DNA of 64,000 nucleotides, taken from positions 62,001 through 126,000 of the forward strand of contig JAEUBA010000040.1 of NCBI GenBank assembly GCA_018257865.1, read 5' to 3'. A program made the translations under genes and the position numbers. The notes under the pieces were generated by a model, which did no database searches, was not told the origin of the DNA, and saw only the letters and a program-made list of their open reading frames with translations. Positions within the stretch are counted from its first letter, which is position 1. The number at the start of each line of letters is the position of its first letter. Shown here in pieces: positions 10,886 to 23,180 of the stretch. This DNA is from Stereocaulon alpinum (lineage: Eukaryota > Ascomycota > Lecanoromycetes > Lecanorales > Stereocaulaceae).

Positions 10886-12304
10886 TCAAAGCCCTGTCGG
10901 AAACGCAGCTTCTACGAACTGTGCATACATTGTTCGATAGCGAGTAAGCTCCTCGGGAGAATTTTCGATACATCCATCAGTCCACTTCTTTCCTCCGGTC
11001 TTTGGGTCGAAGTTATAGTCATCAAGACACCAGTCACGTGTCAAAAACATTGGATACTTGAGACATCCCACAGAATGCGGCACAAAAGCGACCCCATCCC
11101 AATCGAGAATGCCACATAGCGCTCCATCGCGGTCGACGAGTATGTTTTGTATGTCGAAGTCTGGATGAGCGAGGACAAATTCTGGCCCTTTGCCGAGTGC
11201 CCTCTCTCTAGCCCATTCAGTGAAAAGCTCGAGAGATAAGTCGATTCCTCGGCCGCGAGCATTAGACTGGGGTTTCATGCCACGACGATGCAGCATGAAC
11301 AATAGGGAATCCAAAGGATTGCGACTTGGGTCTTTTTCGATCAAGAGATCATCGGGCTCCTCTTCGTGAGTCTCCTCGCGTATGGTCCACATGTCGACCA
11401 CTTTGGCGCCACCAACATCGATAGGGTTTAAGCCTGCGTCGAAACGCCATGACCCACTGTAATCCGATTGGTACCCATTCAACTGCACGATAGCGGCTGC
11501 AATTGTCTGCAGAGCTCTCATACGGACCTGTTCGAGTCTTGCAGGTGACGCCTTTGTGTCGAACCAAACCTCCCACAAGGGTTTACCTTGTAACCATTCC
11601 ATCATTATATAAGGGCAACCCAGTTCGTTGTCCATGGTGTTGTCGAACCCATATACAGTGGGCAAGGGAATTGTGGTCTCACGCTGGATCGTCTGCATAG
11701 TCAACGCTTCTGATTTCAGGGCTTCAGCAGCCGAAGTGTCAAAACACCCACGGTGCCCATTTGCAGGGATCTTCAAGCCCCAGTAGACTCCGTCGTTGAA
11801 AGTGATGATGAAGACTAGATTGAAGGAGCCGTTAGCCGCTCTTGGGCTGGCTCGGCAGGGGACACGGCGAACTGGTCGACCTCTCTCGTGATATTCGATT
11901 CTCTGACGGGTTTTGGAAGCCAAGGCTGCGATTTCGCAAAAGTTTAGCTGACTTAGGACCTTTCTGAATCGGGGTTTCACTGCTGCTAATGTGGCCATCT
12001 CCTCTTCCATGCTCTTGGGAGTCCCGGGCTTGTCTTGACCTTGTACGGACTTGCTCTGCATTACGTTCTGCTCTTGAGCTGGTTGAGTGGTATTATGGTC
12101 AGAGCCTTGCCCTAGTAGTGCTCTAGTTGACTCCTCATTCCCAACCGGGTCCATCTTCTGCCGCTTGCTTTTGGGTTCCTGGACTTCATCTGGGATGCCG
12201 GAGCGCTTGCGACTACCAACAGCTGATTTAAATATAGAGCTTTGGGCTAGTGGCCGATTGCTCCGTCGCGAGCGGGTTCGAGGACGGATATTTGTCTGAG
12301 CCAT
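10886..12304 (-). CDS. APH-like phosphotransferase-family kinase (ends at in-frame TGA)
   Basis: Single-exon ORF of 472 aa. The first 110 residues are basic and disordered with nuclear-localisation-like runs (RPRTRSRRSNR, KSKRQK). A phosphotransferase enzyme family (APH/choline-kinase-like) domain follows at about 150-450. It has a nucleotide loop around NGSFNLVF (159-166), a catalytic loop HPDFDIQN (380-387) and the metal-binding DWDG (401-404), so it looks catalytically competent. Many such fungal proteins exist with unknown substrates. A paralogue lies on the other strand at 42110-45775; unlike it, this copy has no intron before the domain. The stop falls just after the kinase domain, so a free kinase could still be made. 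The ancestral protein appears to have been about 1,000 residues long. Confidence 0.8.
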   Translation of the reverse strand: MAQTNIRPRTRSRRSNRPLAQSSIFKSAVGSRKRSGIPDEVQEPKSKRQKMDPVGNEESTRALLGQGSDHNTTQPAQEQNVMQSKSVQGQDKPGTPKSMEEEMATLAAVKPRFRKVLSQLNFCEIAALASKTRQRIEYHERGRPVRRVPCRASPRAANGSFNLVFIITFNDGVYWGLKIPANGHRGCFDTSAAEALKSEALTMQTIQRETTIPLPTVYGFDNTMDNELGCPYIMMEWLQGKPLWEVWFDTKASPARLEQVRMRALQTIAAAIVQLNGYQSDYSGSWRFDAGLNPIDVGGAKVVDMWTIREETHEEEPDDLLIEKDPSRNPLDSLLFMLHRRGMKPQSNARGRGIDLSLELFTEWARERALGKGPEFVLAHPDFDIQNILVDRDGALCGILDWDGVAFVPHSVGCLKYPMFLTRDWCLDDYNFDPKTGGKKWTDGCIENSPEELTRYRTMYAQFVEAAFPTGL

Positions 12305-13724
12305 CTCACTATCTCAAAGCGGCCTTTGACCTACTAGATCAAAAGGGGGACCGACAACAGGCGACAAGATCGAGTTCTCGAGAAAGTCGATACTACGTTT
12401 GTGTGTGTCGACTCGAATCTGTCCAAGTCTATGATCAAATGCCAGGAGAGGTGTTGAAAAGTTCTGACAACACACTAGATGGCCCTGGAAGTGCCAGCTA
12501 CAAAGACACGTCCATAGAGCTGAGGCGAATCTCGATAGCTGTGTAGTCGTATAATGTTAGGGTTTTGGGTATGCAATGAGAGATGTCGAGGACAACCTAA
12601 AGAATCTGTTGACGAGGCGGGAGCAGGCTCAGTAAAGGCTGCTAGGCTTGACCGTATGAGTAAGTGGATGCGCCGTCTGGCTCAGATGGCTGGGACAGGC
12701 AAAGTGTGAGGTGTGATGAGATCCGAAGAATGTGTATGAGTGATGGGCAATATGGTCGAGGTTTGTTGATGTTTAATCAAGTCCAACACGCAGATGGATG
12801 ATGGTTGAAGGAGGACGACAAGTGCATGTGCTCCAGAATACTTGACTAGCGCCAAGTGTGTCGAGATTTGCGTGTTACTCGGTGGTCATCACCTTTCGAG
12901 GCGTGCTAGAGCGTGGCGGAATCTTGATAAGCAACACGCTGCTGCTGATGTGACTAGTGCCAAACTCATTTCGGTGAGTGTGCTATCAGATCCGAATCTC
13001 GTTGGGGTGTCAAGCTAGGATGTGTTGCCGATGCCCTGAATATATACATGTATATATATGATGTCTGGCCATGATCGCTCTCCGATGTGCTCGTTTAAGA
13101 GTGCAATGTTCGAGGGCGCAGCGGTATTGATGAGGTTGATGACCAGGGAATAGACATGCTCATTGAGCAACCGTCAGTGGTATATATATTTCCGAATCAG
13201 TGTCATGATACCGTGGGAAGGAAATTGAGCTGCTAGAACGATAGTCTGAACCACAGATCGGGTATGACCCGCATGTTGATGTCCAAGTTTTATAAACGAA
13301 TTCCCGATACACGGGTTATAAAGCAAAACATCCCTTCTAAGATAAATCAGTGTCAAAAAGCGTCTCCGAAGCAACCATTATATGAGTCGAGGTGTTTGAG
13401 CCCTTGTAAGAAGAAAATCCGCCTTCACAATTCAAGTCCTTCATTTATCTACATTGTTATTGGTGTTGTCCTCGCCTCTACTGAGAGGGGTACACAATGT
13501 CTGAGCGGCCTGCCTTCAACTATTTACACCTTATACTAAATTCTTACAGAGAAGAGAATCCTACTGTGTCAATCACGGTCCCACAAAACTAGCTCCTTGT
13601 GTGTTACTTGTTCCGCTCACTGAAAAGCTCGGTGAAATGGACCACCCAGATGCTGTAGGTCGACTCCCCAAGCTGACACGATGTCTCAGCACCTTGGCTC
13701 GACAGCTAGTCGCCATCGAATACC
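12305..13724. other. Intergenic region
   Basis: Region 5' of the kinase gene. Only short ORFs without motifs (for example 13264-13539). A short TATATA-rich tract lies near 13041-13060. Confidence 0.45.
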
Positions 13725-14624
13725 TCAGACTTTAGCAGCGAAACTTTCCGGCTTCACGACCTCCTCAATCGACCTCGCCGGTTGCCTGAAACATCGACTC
13801 CCTCTCCTAGCACTAAATTCTTGCCACAGGAAGAACAAGCCATCACCGCCAGACTCATTATCATCATGACCTCCATCCCCAACAGCGTTAAGCACCCTCT
13901 CAGTAAAAGACCCCACACCAGCACTCCAAAGCGCTGACTCCCACGACCAACGGATCTCAGCGAGCGTTTCATAATGTGGTTGAAGACTAGAGCGTCGTGG
14001 AGGTGGTATCTGTACCGCTAACATAGCAAAATGACTTCGAGCCAAGTATTCGAATGCCCGCCTCCTTGGATTCGCGTGGACATGCTCGGCACGTGGAGGC
14101 TGATATCTACTTCCGTTTACAAGTGGTGGTATCGGAGTAGATGCGCAACGACGTCTGGTTCTCGCTGTGTTGGCTGCCCACGTCATCAGATCTTGTTGTT
14201 CGGTCGTTAGGATCGGTAAGCTGGGTATCGGGGGCAGGGGAGCATTCAGACGAGCCTTGGTGATTCGCGGAGCGCTCGAATTATCGCCTTTCGCAGTTCG
14301 ATCGCGTTGTTGCTGTTGATCCGGCGTGAAGTTACAGACTTCCTGCGCATCAGATTCAATCTCCGCGGATTCGCGATGTCTAAACATCGACAAGCAGAGC
14401 AAAGAAACAATATTTCGTAAGATGGCAGTGATGTATCGCGACGGTAGTGGATGTTTCAGCATTCTTCTGACGGCGGGGATGAGTAATGGGACGTTCGTTG
14501 AAGATTGTGGAGGAGGCGATGGAAAGGGCTGAGCTGAGGTGTGCTTGTTCGTGCAGGAGTGTTGGGCAGAGATTGTCGAATTTCTCTCCCTTTGTTCCCT
14601 CTGTATTGTTTTAAGAAAGCGCAT
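13725..14624 (-). CDS. Hypothetical protein, 299 aa
   Basis: Uninterrupted ORF of 299 codons from an ATG at 14624. Residues 1-130 are Ser/Gln/Pro-rich with a hydrophobic stretch near residues 64-80 (ITAILRNIVSLLCLSMF), a possible membrane segment. The centre is proline- and arginine-rich (LNAPLPPIPSLPIL). The C-terminal half is more structured, with WSWESALWSAGVGSFTERV followed by an acidic Gly/Asp/Glu stretch. I recognise no family. Its length without stops supports coding. Confidence 0.5.
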   Translation of the reverse strand: MRFLKTIQREQRERNSTISAQHSCTNKHTSAQPFPSPPPQSSTNVPLLIPAVRRMLKHPLPSRYITAILRNIVSLLCLSMFRHRESAEIESDAQEVCNFTPDQQQQRDRTAKGDNSSAPRITKARLNAPLPPIPSLPILTTEQQDLMTWAANTARTRRRCASTPIPPLVNGSRYQPPRAEHVHANPRRRAFEYLARSHFAMLAVQIPPPRRSSLQPHYETLAEIRWSWESALWSAGVGSFTERVLNAVGDGGHDDNESGGDGLFFLWQEFSARRGSRCFRQPARSIEEVVKPESFAAKV

Positions 14625-14994
14625 TGTCTTGTACTGCTCCTTATCAAAGGGATTAGTCTAGTCAGTAGCGTTCAATGAATCGGTTACTCGTTGGCTTGTT
14701 AATGCATTTTTGTGGATTATGAAGGATTGATTCAGGGCGGTGTGTGCTAACATTGCCTGTTTCGTAAAAAGAACGTGTTTGTTGGATGGTTTCACGGCCT
14801 ATACCCGCCAATGCAAAGGTTATTGAGCAGTGAAATAATTACCTCAGTATGTCTGTAGCATACACAATCACCAACTTGTTCAGGTAGGAGTAGCAAGATT
14901 GGCATTTGAGGTTCTGAAGATATCCTTAGACATGTGAAAATGTCAATAGACGATTACCATGTCAAACTAGAAGCCTTCTATATTTGAACATGTC

Positions 14995-15960
14995 CTATAG
15001 CGCCAAGAAAGCCTCAGCAGGTAGCTCAAGCTGCTCTAACGAGCTTGCATAACTCCTGCGAGAGTCGCGCTTCCGCTTCCTTCCTTCGAAGCTCTGGGAC
15101 AAGCGAGCACTACCCTGAAGGACTGGCGCAGGGTACTCCTCATCAGCAGTAACATGTAGAAAACTAGGGTCAGATCTTCCAACCCTTAGAACGTGCGGGA
15201 GCGCTTGCGTCTTTGGCTGATTCTGCGCAGACTGGCCCGTTGCTACTGAACGGTTGTGGTAGGAATCAGCAAGCGTTGGGAAGCCCGGGTTCACTAGCCG
15301 TTTTGGGCCGGAATGTCTAGCGTGGCGCGTTAAGTAGCCCTGTTTCTGTATACTAGCTGGCCTGTAAGGTTTGTATATCTGTGTCCGATATACGGACTCA
15401 TATGGATGGTAAAATTCAGCAGCTGGAACCTGGTCAACATGATCTTGGTGAGACTCGATAGGATGGGATCGGTCCATAGGTCCGTTTGACTGATAATGCT
15501 CGGCGGCATTCGTCTGATCCGTTTGATGCAGATTGCTCGAAAAGCGAATATCGTCTTCTTCACTCCAAGAAGTAGAGATGAAACTCTCCGTTTCGGCTTG
15601 CTCGCGTTGTGAACGGATCGGGACTGGCATGCTACCTCTAGGTCTTTGTGCTGAGTGACATTGCAGCGGCGTCGGCTCAGGACGACGAGATCTATTGATC
15701 GTACTTGGGGTACCTGGACGGTGGCTGCTTGGAAGATCTGACAACGAAGAAGAAAGCTTCGAATGAGCTACGGGACCCTGTCGAAACCCATGCATAATGA
15801 AGGACGTGCTGCTATCGTTCTCACGGTTCTTTCTAAAACGCAACATCTTATGTATTCCTCTAGCAGATGGACTGGATGACGAAGCTGAAGCTGGATAGAA
15901 AGAGGACACGTGGAAGATGTTTCTGTCGCAAGTCTCTGGATTAGTTGCCGGTTGAGTCAT
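14995..15960 (-). CDS. Hypothetical protein, 321 aa, low complexity
   Basis: Single ORF from an ATG at 15960, rich in Ser, Pro, Arg, His and Gln and probably disordered. Basic patches include RKNREN near residue 44 and GRKRKRDSRRS near residue 295, the second resembling a nuclear localisation signal. No catalytic motif, signal peptide or membrane helix. It lies tandem with the 13725-14624 ORF on the same strand about 370 bp away. Function unknown. Confidence 0.5.
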   Translation of the reverse strand: MTQPATNPETCDRNIFHVSSFYPASASSSSPSARGIHKMLRFRKNRENDSSTSFIMHGFRQGPVAHSKLSSSLSDLPSSHRPGTPSTINRSRRPEPTPLQCHSAQRPRGSMPVPIRSQREQAETESFISTSWSEEDDIRFSSNLHQTDQTNAAEHYQSNGPMDRSHPIESHQDHVDQVPAAEFYHPYESVYRTQIYKPYRPASIQKQGYLTRHARHSGPKRLVNPGFPTLADSYHNRSVATGQSAQNQPKTQALPHVLRVGRSDPSFLHVTADEEYPAPVLQGSARLSQSFEGRKRKRDSRRSYASSLEQLELPAEAFLAL

Positions 15961-17861
15961 GACTTAGAGGAAAAGGCGAGCTGTCTTGTATCCATCGCCG
16001 TGAGGCCTCACAAAGGGCGTGAACACTGAGGTCCATTGTTTAGGGGAGGAATACGAGTGAGCACAATCACATTGTAGCTATCCTTTGTTTCTTTTGTCCT
16101 TGAATAGGGTTTGGCATACGAGAGGATTATCGTCATTACGAGATCTGAGTCTCTCACTCAAGAGAGGTGCGCTGTTCGATCCGCTTATAAGCATGGCCTA
16201 CATTGTCGACTGTAAGCTTTGGCACATTGACTGCACGCTTGAGGCATCTCATAGAAAAAGAACCTGTAGGTCAAATCGACCTTTTGCTTCCGAGTAATGC
16301 AGAATCTAGTAGGCGTAGAAGGGACCACAGTCATCTGCTCTAACTTCTTCATCATAGCAAGCGCATATATTGCTTGGTAGCGAGCCAGCCCATGAAAGCT
16401 GCCTTTGTGGCCGCAGCTCTCGGATGGTCTCCCATCTTTCAGATCGTACTGATACCACCTTGGCAACCAGTCGCGCATCAGCTAGATCGAATAATGAGCA
16501 TGACAGCTAACACGAGACATGATTGCACCTATATCGTAATCGAGTGAGCCGAGTGTCCCGTTCTCAGCGATTGGGATGTTTTAGAGACCCACATTTAGGT
16601 GACTCACGACGAAGCTTTGCTGCGCTTAGGTCTATCGCTGAAACGCTTGTTCGATCCATAATGGAAGGGACTCGTAACCTCCAACGCTCAAGGGATCCCA
16701 CCGAAGATTGTATCAATCCTGTCCAGGCAGAAAAGTGCACGAGCACTACGATCGTAAACAGTTCTTTATTGAAGAACCGACCGTTCTCCCTATCTCTTCA
16801 CGTTCATTTTATGTATCCCCCTTAGACCACTCCCTATCTCCTTTTCTTCAGGATGTCCATGACATTGGCGGCCGTAAACCCACTGGAGTTACATTCAAAG
16901 AGAATGCTAAATTCCAGAGCAAGGCCTGGAAGATGAATTCAGTAAATTTGCGTGGTCCCTCGAGTGTGTCAAGACGATGCTCTGTCGAGATTAACAAGTA
17001 AGGTCAGGGTAGAAATGGAGCAAGCCATATTGACATTAGCTTATTACGTCTCCCATGTTGATTCTCACCACGTTACCAGTACTCTCCAGTGTCATTCTCG
17101 TATATCTTATTGGATTCTCAATTAATACAGGGTAGTGCCACGTTGTAGTCTCAAGCTCATAGAAACAGCACTGCGTACTTGCTTGCTTATGAGATTAATC
17201 GCGACCACGTGCGAACGAGTCATAGCTCATTGAATATCAATCCACACCCCACCATAGCAGACATGGTCCATGATTCGGCAAAGTCTACATAAGACCGATG
17301 GAAACATAACCTAAGCGCATGTTTTTCACTTGATCTCAGCACACCGAGTCCAGCACAATTGTGCCCTGACGAACACATTCTTTCAAGGTCGGCCAAGTAG
17401 AGTAGTGTTTAATATACGATATCTCAAGCGACTTTGTGGCGTCACTTGGTCAATGAAGCTGAAAAGACCTCTAGGTCTGCGGTCTAAAGCGCGAAGACAG
17501 CAGGAGGAATAGTCTTCTAAGAACTTCCAGGCTATCAACATGATACAACAGATACGGTCCTAGTGTCTGTCATTGGATAGTGTCTCACAGTCACACAGCC
17601 AGGCAAGCCTAGGTCGCATGGATGTAAGAGTTGAAGTGCTTGTACTGTTCTACTCTAGACATCAGGCAAGGTACGGTCCGATTGACAGGCTTGGCATCAC
17701 GGCTGGCATCGTAGCGCTTGCTAGCGGCATTCAGGCTTGGCAGACTTTCAGATTCATAAGCTCTACCTTATCGTACCGATGCCCAGCTCTAATCATGCAC
17801 GGTTGTTGATGGAGACAAGCTCTCACAGAGGAGTCTCCATGCCGTCTACCATCTATACGAC
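15961..17861. other. Long intergenic region before VPS54
   Basis: About 1.9 kb with only short ORFs of up to 100 codons on both strands, none with a recognisable motif. It should contain the VPS54 promoter; I cannot point to a specific element. Confidence 0.4.
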
Positions 17862-20800
17862 ATGTACTCCCCTGCACCAAGGCGATCAGTGGACATTCAA
17901 GCGTCGCCTTTTACAAGCCCATCCACGAATCAGTACCCTTTTCCCCAAATCGGCTCCCCTCAGAGTGCCGGCTCCGGAAGTCGCCATGGCAGGCGGCGAA
18001 GCTCAGTGGCGAGCTCTGTTACATCAATCGGTGGAGTCCTGGACACGGCGCCCCAGGATAGAGATTCAATAGCAGAATTGGGCAATAACGGTTCGTAGCA
18101 GCTGGAGACATCGTGCCTATCTTAAGACTAATGATCTTTACGGTTACAGCTATTGCAACACTTCTCCAACCTCCCATTGTCCGAACTGGGCTTGTACCCT
18201 ATTCATCCGCCCCAAGTGCGCAGAAGCTGCCATCCGCCAAAGACATTCCTCCAGTCTCCTTAACCAACATCCCCCACGTGGAGTCTTCTGCGTTCTTCCC
18301 CTACCTGAAACAAGCCGGTTCTTTGTATGATGCATTTCAGCGTGCGAAAGAAAGCGAGGGGACAGGACCGTCGCAACATAAACGACCACGAACACCATCC
18401 AAGAGTGACCAGTTGCCAAGCATGGCGACCCAAGGGCACCATGGTCGGCAAGGAAGCGTGTCCAGTATTCCGAGATCAGAGAACGCTTTCTCGTCGCTTG
18501 GATCTCCTCTTGAGAGACCTCAACCAAGGCGGAAAGTGAGTGGAGGATCGTCTAGGAAGGGTCCGCTAACCGTTGCTCCCCTATCTACCATACCCGCCGT
18601 CTACTTCGAGCAAGATTTTCACTTGGAGAATCCGCGGACCTTCGATATCGTTAGTGAGAGATCAGAGATCGTCAGGCAGCCACCCGGGGTCAATGGAGCT
18701 ATTACGACACCTGGTGGGCGGAAAGCCCTTGCTTCAAACGCTATCCTGCAAGAGAAGTTGTCATGGTATATGGATACAGTGGAAGTACACCTGATATCGT
18801 CAATCTCTACCGCCTCATCATCGTTCTTTGCCGCTCTTGGCTCACTACGCGATCTCCATGTAGAGGCATCAGCTTCCGTCGCCAAGATCAAAGCTTTAAG
18901 AGAAGACCTGGCAAGCTTGGATCGGAATATGGCGATTGGAGGATTGGAGATTGTGGCAATGCGCAGGCGGCGGGAGAATATTCGAAGACTCGGCGATGCA
19001 GTTCAGCAGCTACGCGAAGTAGTTCAAGCAGTGACTCACTGTGAAGAACAAGTTGATAATGGTGAAATTGAGGAAGCGCTGCAAGGCTTGACTGAGGTTG
19101 AGCACCTCATTGCAGGTGAGGAAACTGGACATATGCAGTCGGACACAGATGCGCCGGTACCTCAAGAGCGACTTGTAGATCTTCGTGGTATCAAGGCACT
19201 TGAAGGAGCAGGGAACGACATCGCTTACCTAAGGCAACGGATTGGAAAGACCTTTGAGGCAAGGTTCCTAGAAGCTTTACTCTCAGATTTGCGGAGGCAT
19301 GTTGACGGCGCTCCATCGAGTGTAACCTTCCAAAGATGGGACAAAGCATCCCGGCGAAATCGTGGCGTCCATGCTAGAACGCCATCTGTTTATCCTGCAT
19401 ATCTGCAAATAGACGACTCTCTACGGAAGACCCTACAATCGAATTTGGAAGGGCTGGCGCAGTCAGATAGCATCAAGCCTGCTACAACTGCGTATCGAGA
19501 AGCCGTATGGAAAGAGGTGAAGACTCTCATTCGGCGACACCTGCCAAGCTCGAGTGACGATGACAACGAGTCGACAATGTCAGCATCTACGCAAGGAGGC
19601 CGCCAAATGACACAGCAAGAGAAGTCGTCAGTGCTAGCGCGCAATCTGCGTGTGCTCGATCCAGAAGATGCGGAAGACATGCTGAAAAAGATCTACTCCA
19701 ACGTCGGAGAAGCTCTGCGGAGATTAGGCACGCAAGTCAAAGTGGTCTTAGATATCACTAGTACGTTCGATAGTGCCCCAGCCATTAAATATGCGAAATC
19801 GCCCCTGAGTCCGCCAGCCGCAAACATGGACAGCTATATGAACGGAGCTCCTATTACTCCCAAAAGTCGCGGCACAGTCCAGCAGGAAGATATTCAGCAA
19901 ACGCTGGATATGTCGAACCTCCTGGGCCAAGCTGTGGACATTGCTCAAGCTCAAATCACAAAGATCCTCAAGGTTCGATCGGAGCAAACCACTCGCCTTC
20001 CTCTGCCACAATTTCTAAGATACTTTAACCTCAATAGATTATTCGCAGACGAATGTGAGGCCGTATCTGGACGAGGTGGTATGGCGCTCAAGACCGTAGT
20101 CCACACCCATATCAAGGACTTCGTCCACCTTGCGGGAGACATGGAACGGCAGACTCTGGTGCAAGCTATGGATGCTGATCGTTGGGATGCGAAAGACTTT
20201 TTGGAGAAAGATGATCAACTGCTGTCGTGTATCATCGATGCGAGTACCAAGGATGTTGAGGCTTGGACTAGAGCCTCCATCATCTGGTCAGACGAAGCAA
20301 TTGGTGTAAACGGCGATCCGCAGACTAATGGGAACGTCACCAATGGTGTAGCAGCAAAAGACAAAGTCCGAATCGCCACTATTGATGAGCAAAAGTTCAT
20401 CCTCCCTGAATCAGCTGTGACGGTTTTCAACGGCATCGGGTACTTCGAGCAGCTTATCACTGGCATACCAAGCATGACGCAGGAAATCACATCTTCACTC
20501 CTCGAATACCTAAAGCTCTTCAACTCTCGATCCTCACAGCTCATCCTTGGCGCCGGTGCGACAAGGAGCGCGGGTCTCAAGAACATCACTACCAAGCATC
20601 TGGCTCTCGCATCTCAAGCATTGAGCTTCGTGATTGCGTTAACGCCGTATGTCCGCGAATTTGTACGCCGTCATTCTTCGGGTGCTGGAAGCTTGATGGT
20701 TGAATTCGACAAAGTGAAGCGCCTATACCAAGAGCACCAGGCTGGCATCAATGACAAGCTAGTTGACATAATGAGTGGACGAGCTACCACGCATGTCAAC

Positions 20801-21269
20801 GCCATGAAGAAGGTCAACTGGGATGCTCCTTCGACTAGTCAAGCAGCGAGCCCCTATATGGAGACATTAGTAAAGGAGACGACTACACTACACAAAGTGC
20901 TCAGCAAGCACCTACCAGATATGACCGTACGGATGATCATGGACCCTGTTTTCAGCAGCTACCGCGAGCAGTGGGGTAAGGCGTTCCTGGATGTGGACGT
21001 CAAGACGGTAGCTGGGAGAGAAAGGTAGGCTGTCATACTATTCAACTCTCAAGAGGCTCGATTGCTGACTATTCTATAGCATGCTCCGTGATGCTGAGCT
21101 CTTCAAGTCCCGCCTAAGCAAGCTCGATGGCGCTGCTGATGTTGGGGATCACATTGTCAACATCGTCAAAAACAAGACTGTCGCTGAGGTTACGGCACCG
21201 GCCGAAAACAAGCCTGCGAGTACCGATACACCATCGCAAAAGCCCCAAGAGAACGGTGACTCAGCATAA
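17862..21269 (+). CDS. VPS54: GARP complex subunit Vps54
   Basis: Subunit of the GARP tether, which receives endosome-derived vesicles at the trans-Golgi network. Exons 17862-18090, 18150-21024 and 21080-21269 give 1,097 aa. The first intron starts with the unusual donor GTTCGT but restores the family sequence LGNNAIATLLQPPIVRTG. A Ser/Pro-rich N-terminus is followed by the conserved block FHLENPRTFDIVSERSEIV and the helical stretch KLSWYMDTVEVHLISSIS with the coiled-coil MRRRRENIRRLGDAV. The C-terminal Vps54 domain includes YLKLFNSRSSQLILGAGA and DMTVRMIMDPVFSSYREQWG. The tail is Lys/Ala-rich. An ATG at 17839 is out of frame. The protein looks complete. Confidence 0.93.
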
Positions 21270-21546
21270 GGGCCCGTCTCTACTCCGTATTTGCTTTCTC
21301 CATTTATCATTTGCCGATGATCTTTCTGCTTTGTCATTAGCAAGGCGTTGGTAAGGATCAAGATGTGGTGCATATTGGGACTGTGTGAATAGAATTCTAC
21401 CGCCGTTTTCCAGATGGTCGTAAACGAAATTTGCTTTGTTGGTATCTCAGAACGTAATTAGATAATGTAAAAGCCAAGGAAGCTCGCTGATATCAGAATG
21501 CGAAGTACAACCTACAAGTCCATGGGCCCCGTCTCCCTGCCACCCA

Positions 21547-22687
21547 TCATTTCGTCCTCTTATAGATCTTCCCTAGGAAGTCCTCAAACACTGCCTTCTT
21601 CAACCCATGACTCTCATCAATCTTCGCAATCCTCGCCCTGATTTCCCCCACAGCCTTCTCCTCATACTCCAGATACACCTTCTCCAGTTCCAACTCATTA
21701 AACACCTCCTTCACCTTTTTTTCCATCGCCGCATCTTTCCTCCCATAGCACTCATCCAGCACTTTCCTCTGTTGTGGACTCGCCCTCTTCAGCGCCTGGT
21801 TGATCAGCCATGAGCACTTGTTGTCTTGTATATCCGTCCCAATCTTCCCTATCGTTTCAGGCGAGCCGAAACAGTCGAGGTAGTCGTCTTGGATTTGGAA
21901 GTATTCGCCCAGCGGTATCAGGATATCCTTCGACTGCTGCAGCGTCTCTGGTGTAGCAAGTTGTAGATAATGTAGCGCCAGCGCTACGGGGAGGTAAAAA
22001 GAGTAGTAAGCGGTTTTGTAAATAACGATAAAAGAATGTTTCTCCGGCGAAAACTGCCCCAAATCAACATGGTCCTCCGGCGCCGTAAGTAAATCACACG
22101 TCTGCCCCAACTCCGTCTGAAACGTAACCTCATGGAACAGCTCCAGTAACTCGACATACGCCGGATGCGTCTTGAAATGTTTCTTCAGCAGTGTGTAGAT
22201 TGAGGCTTCGAGCATGAACGCGTCGTTGATGGCTATCATTCCCACGCCGGGTTTCTTGTACCAGCAGGGTTGGCCGCGGCGCGTTATGGAGGAGTCCATT
22301 ATGTCGTCTGAGACTAGGAAGAAGGCTTGCAGGAGCTCGGTGAGCCAGCCTAGGGTGGCTGTTTGGTGGTAATTTGAGGAGGTGAGGGGGCTGCCGAGGA
22401 GAGTGCTGGCGGAGTCGGGGACGGAGATGCCGCGGTTTAGTTTGCCGCCCATTGTGTTGTAGTTGAGGGACTGGGTGGAGGTGGATGTTAGCTGGGGCTT
22501 GATTGGATATTGTAAAGATGTCTGGGTGGACTGAGACATTTTGGTGGGGGAAGCTGGTACTTACGTCTTCGTACCATTTCAGGGCGTCTGCGGGAATATT
22601 GTTTTGCTTTGCATTCTCCTTGAGGTCCTCGACGAGAGAGGGGAAGACTGCCTCGAAGTCTTTCTTCTTTGCCTCCTTGGAGGACAT
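21547..22687 (-). CDS. ERG20: Farnesyl pyrophosphate synthase
   Basis: Condenses dimethylallyl and geranyl diphosphate with isopentenyl diphosphate to give farnesyl diphosphate for sterols, quinones and prenylation. Two exons, 22687-22565 and 22470-21547, give 348 aa, the usual size. The join reads LKWYEDSLNYNTMGGKLNRG, a family hallmark. The first Asp-rich motif DDIMD is at about 96-100 with two Phe residues four and five positions before it, consistent with farnesyl chain length. The second, DDYLD, is at about 236-240. The C-terminus is basic (IYKRTK). It is divergent from CDC23 across about 490 bp. An alternative start at 22539 lies inside the intron and would lose the conserved N-terminus. 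Confidence 0.96.
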
Positions 22688-23180
22688 TGTGAGCGGTTGG
22701 GGACGTTCTCGCACTCTGTGGCGGCGAACAGACGTGCTATGGGGTATATTTGGGTCTGCTGCAGCTTCTCGGGGGAGGATGAGGAATATATGGCGGGCAA
22801 TGGCAGAAAGGGTGAAGAATGGGTTCCGGTTCGGCATTACCCAATTAGGTCATATGATCTGCGGCAGGGGTGCCCAACGGCGTTTTGGGCGGGTTAACGC
22901 CGATGACAGCGCGCCTTGTAAACACCATGATATCGACGTCGCGCAGCTCTGCTAATCGATCATAACAGCGATTCGCTCCCGAGCAAGCTCGACAAACTTT
23001 GATACGCGTCTTGTACGTTCCTTATAACCGTGTCCCTGCCCGAGCTGTCCCAAGACCTGGTGTATCTGTATTCAACCCATAAGGCATCAAAGTAGTGTGC
23101 AGCAAGAGATGTGAAAAGGATCTTGCAGAACCACCTTTCGTCTACCCTTCTCCTCCCTTGGTAATGTGTTCTATTAGGCT
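22688..23180. promoter_or_regulatory. Divergent promoter region of ERG20 and CDC23
   Basis: About 490 bp between the two divergent start codons. No TATA box stands out. Overlapping ORFs here are frame shadows. Confidence 0.4.

Noticed and set aside
10803..10975. Intron removing the in-frame TGA of the kinase locus
   Set aside because: Possible GT-AG pairs (for example GTAGAA to TTACAG) create new stops or the wrong frame, and the removed codons match the paralogue.
16085..17512. Several ORFs of 60-100 codons upstream of VPS54
   Set aside because: No domain, no consistent splice-joined frame, overlapping on both strands.
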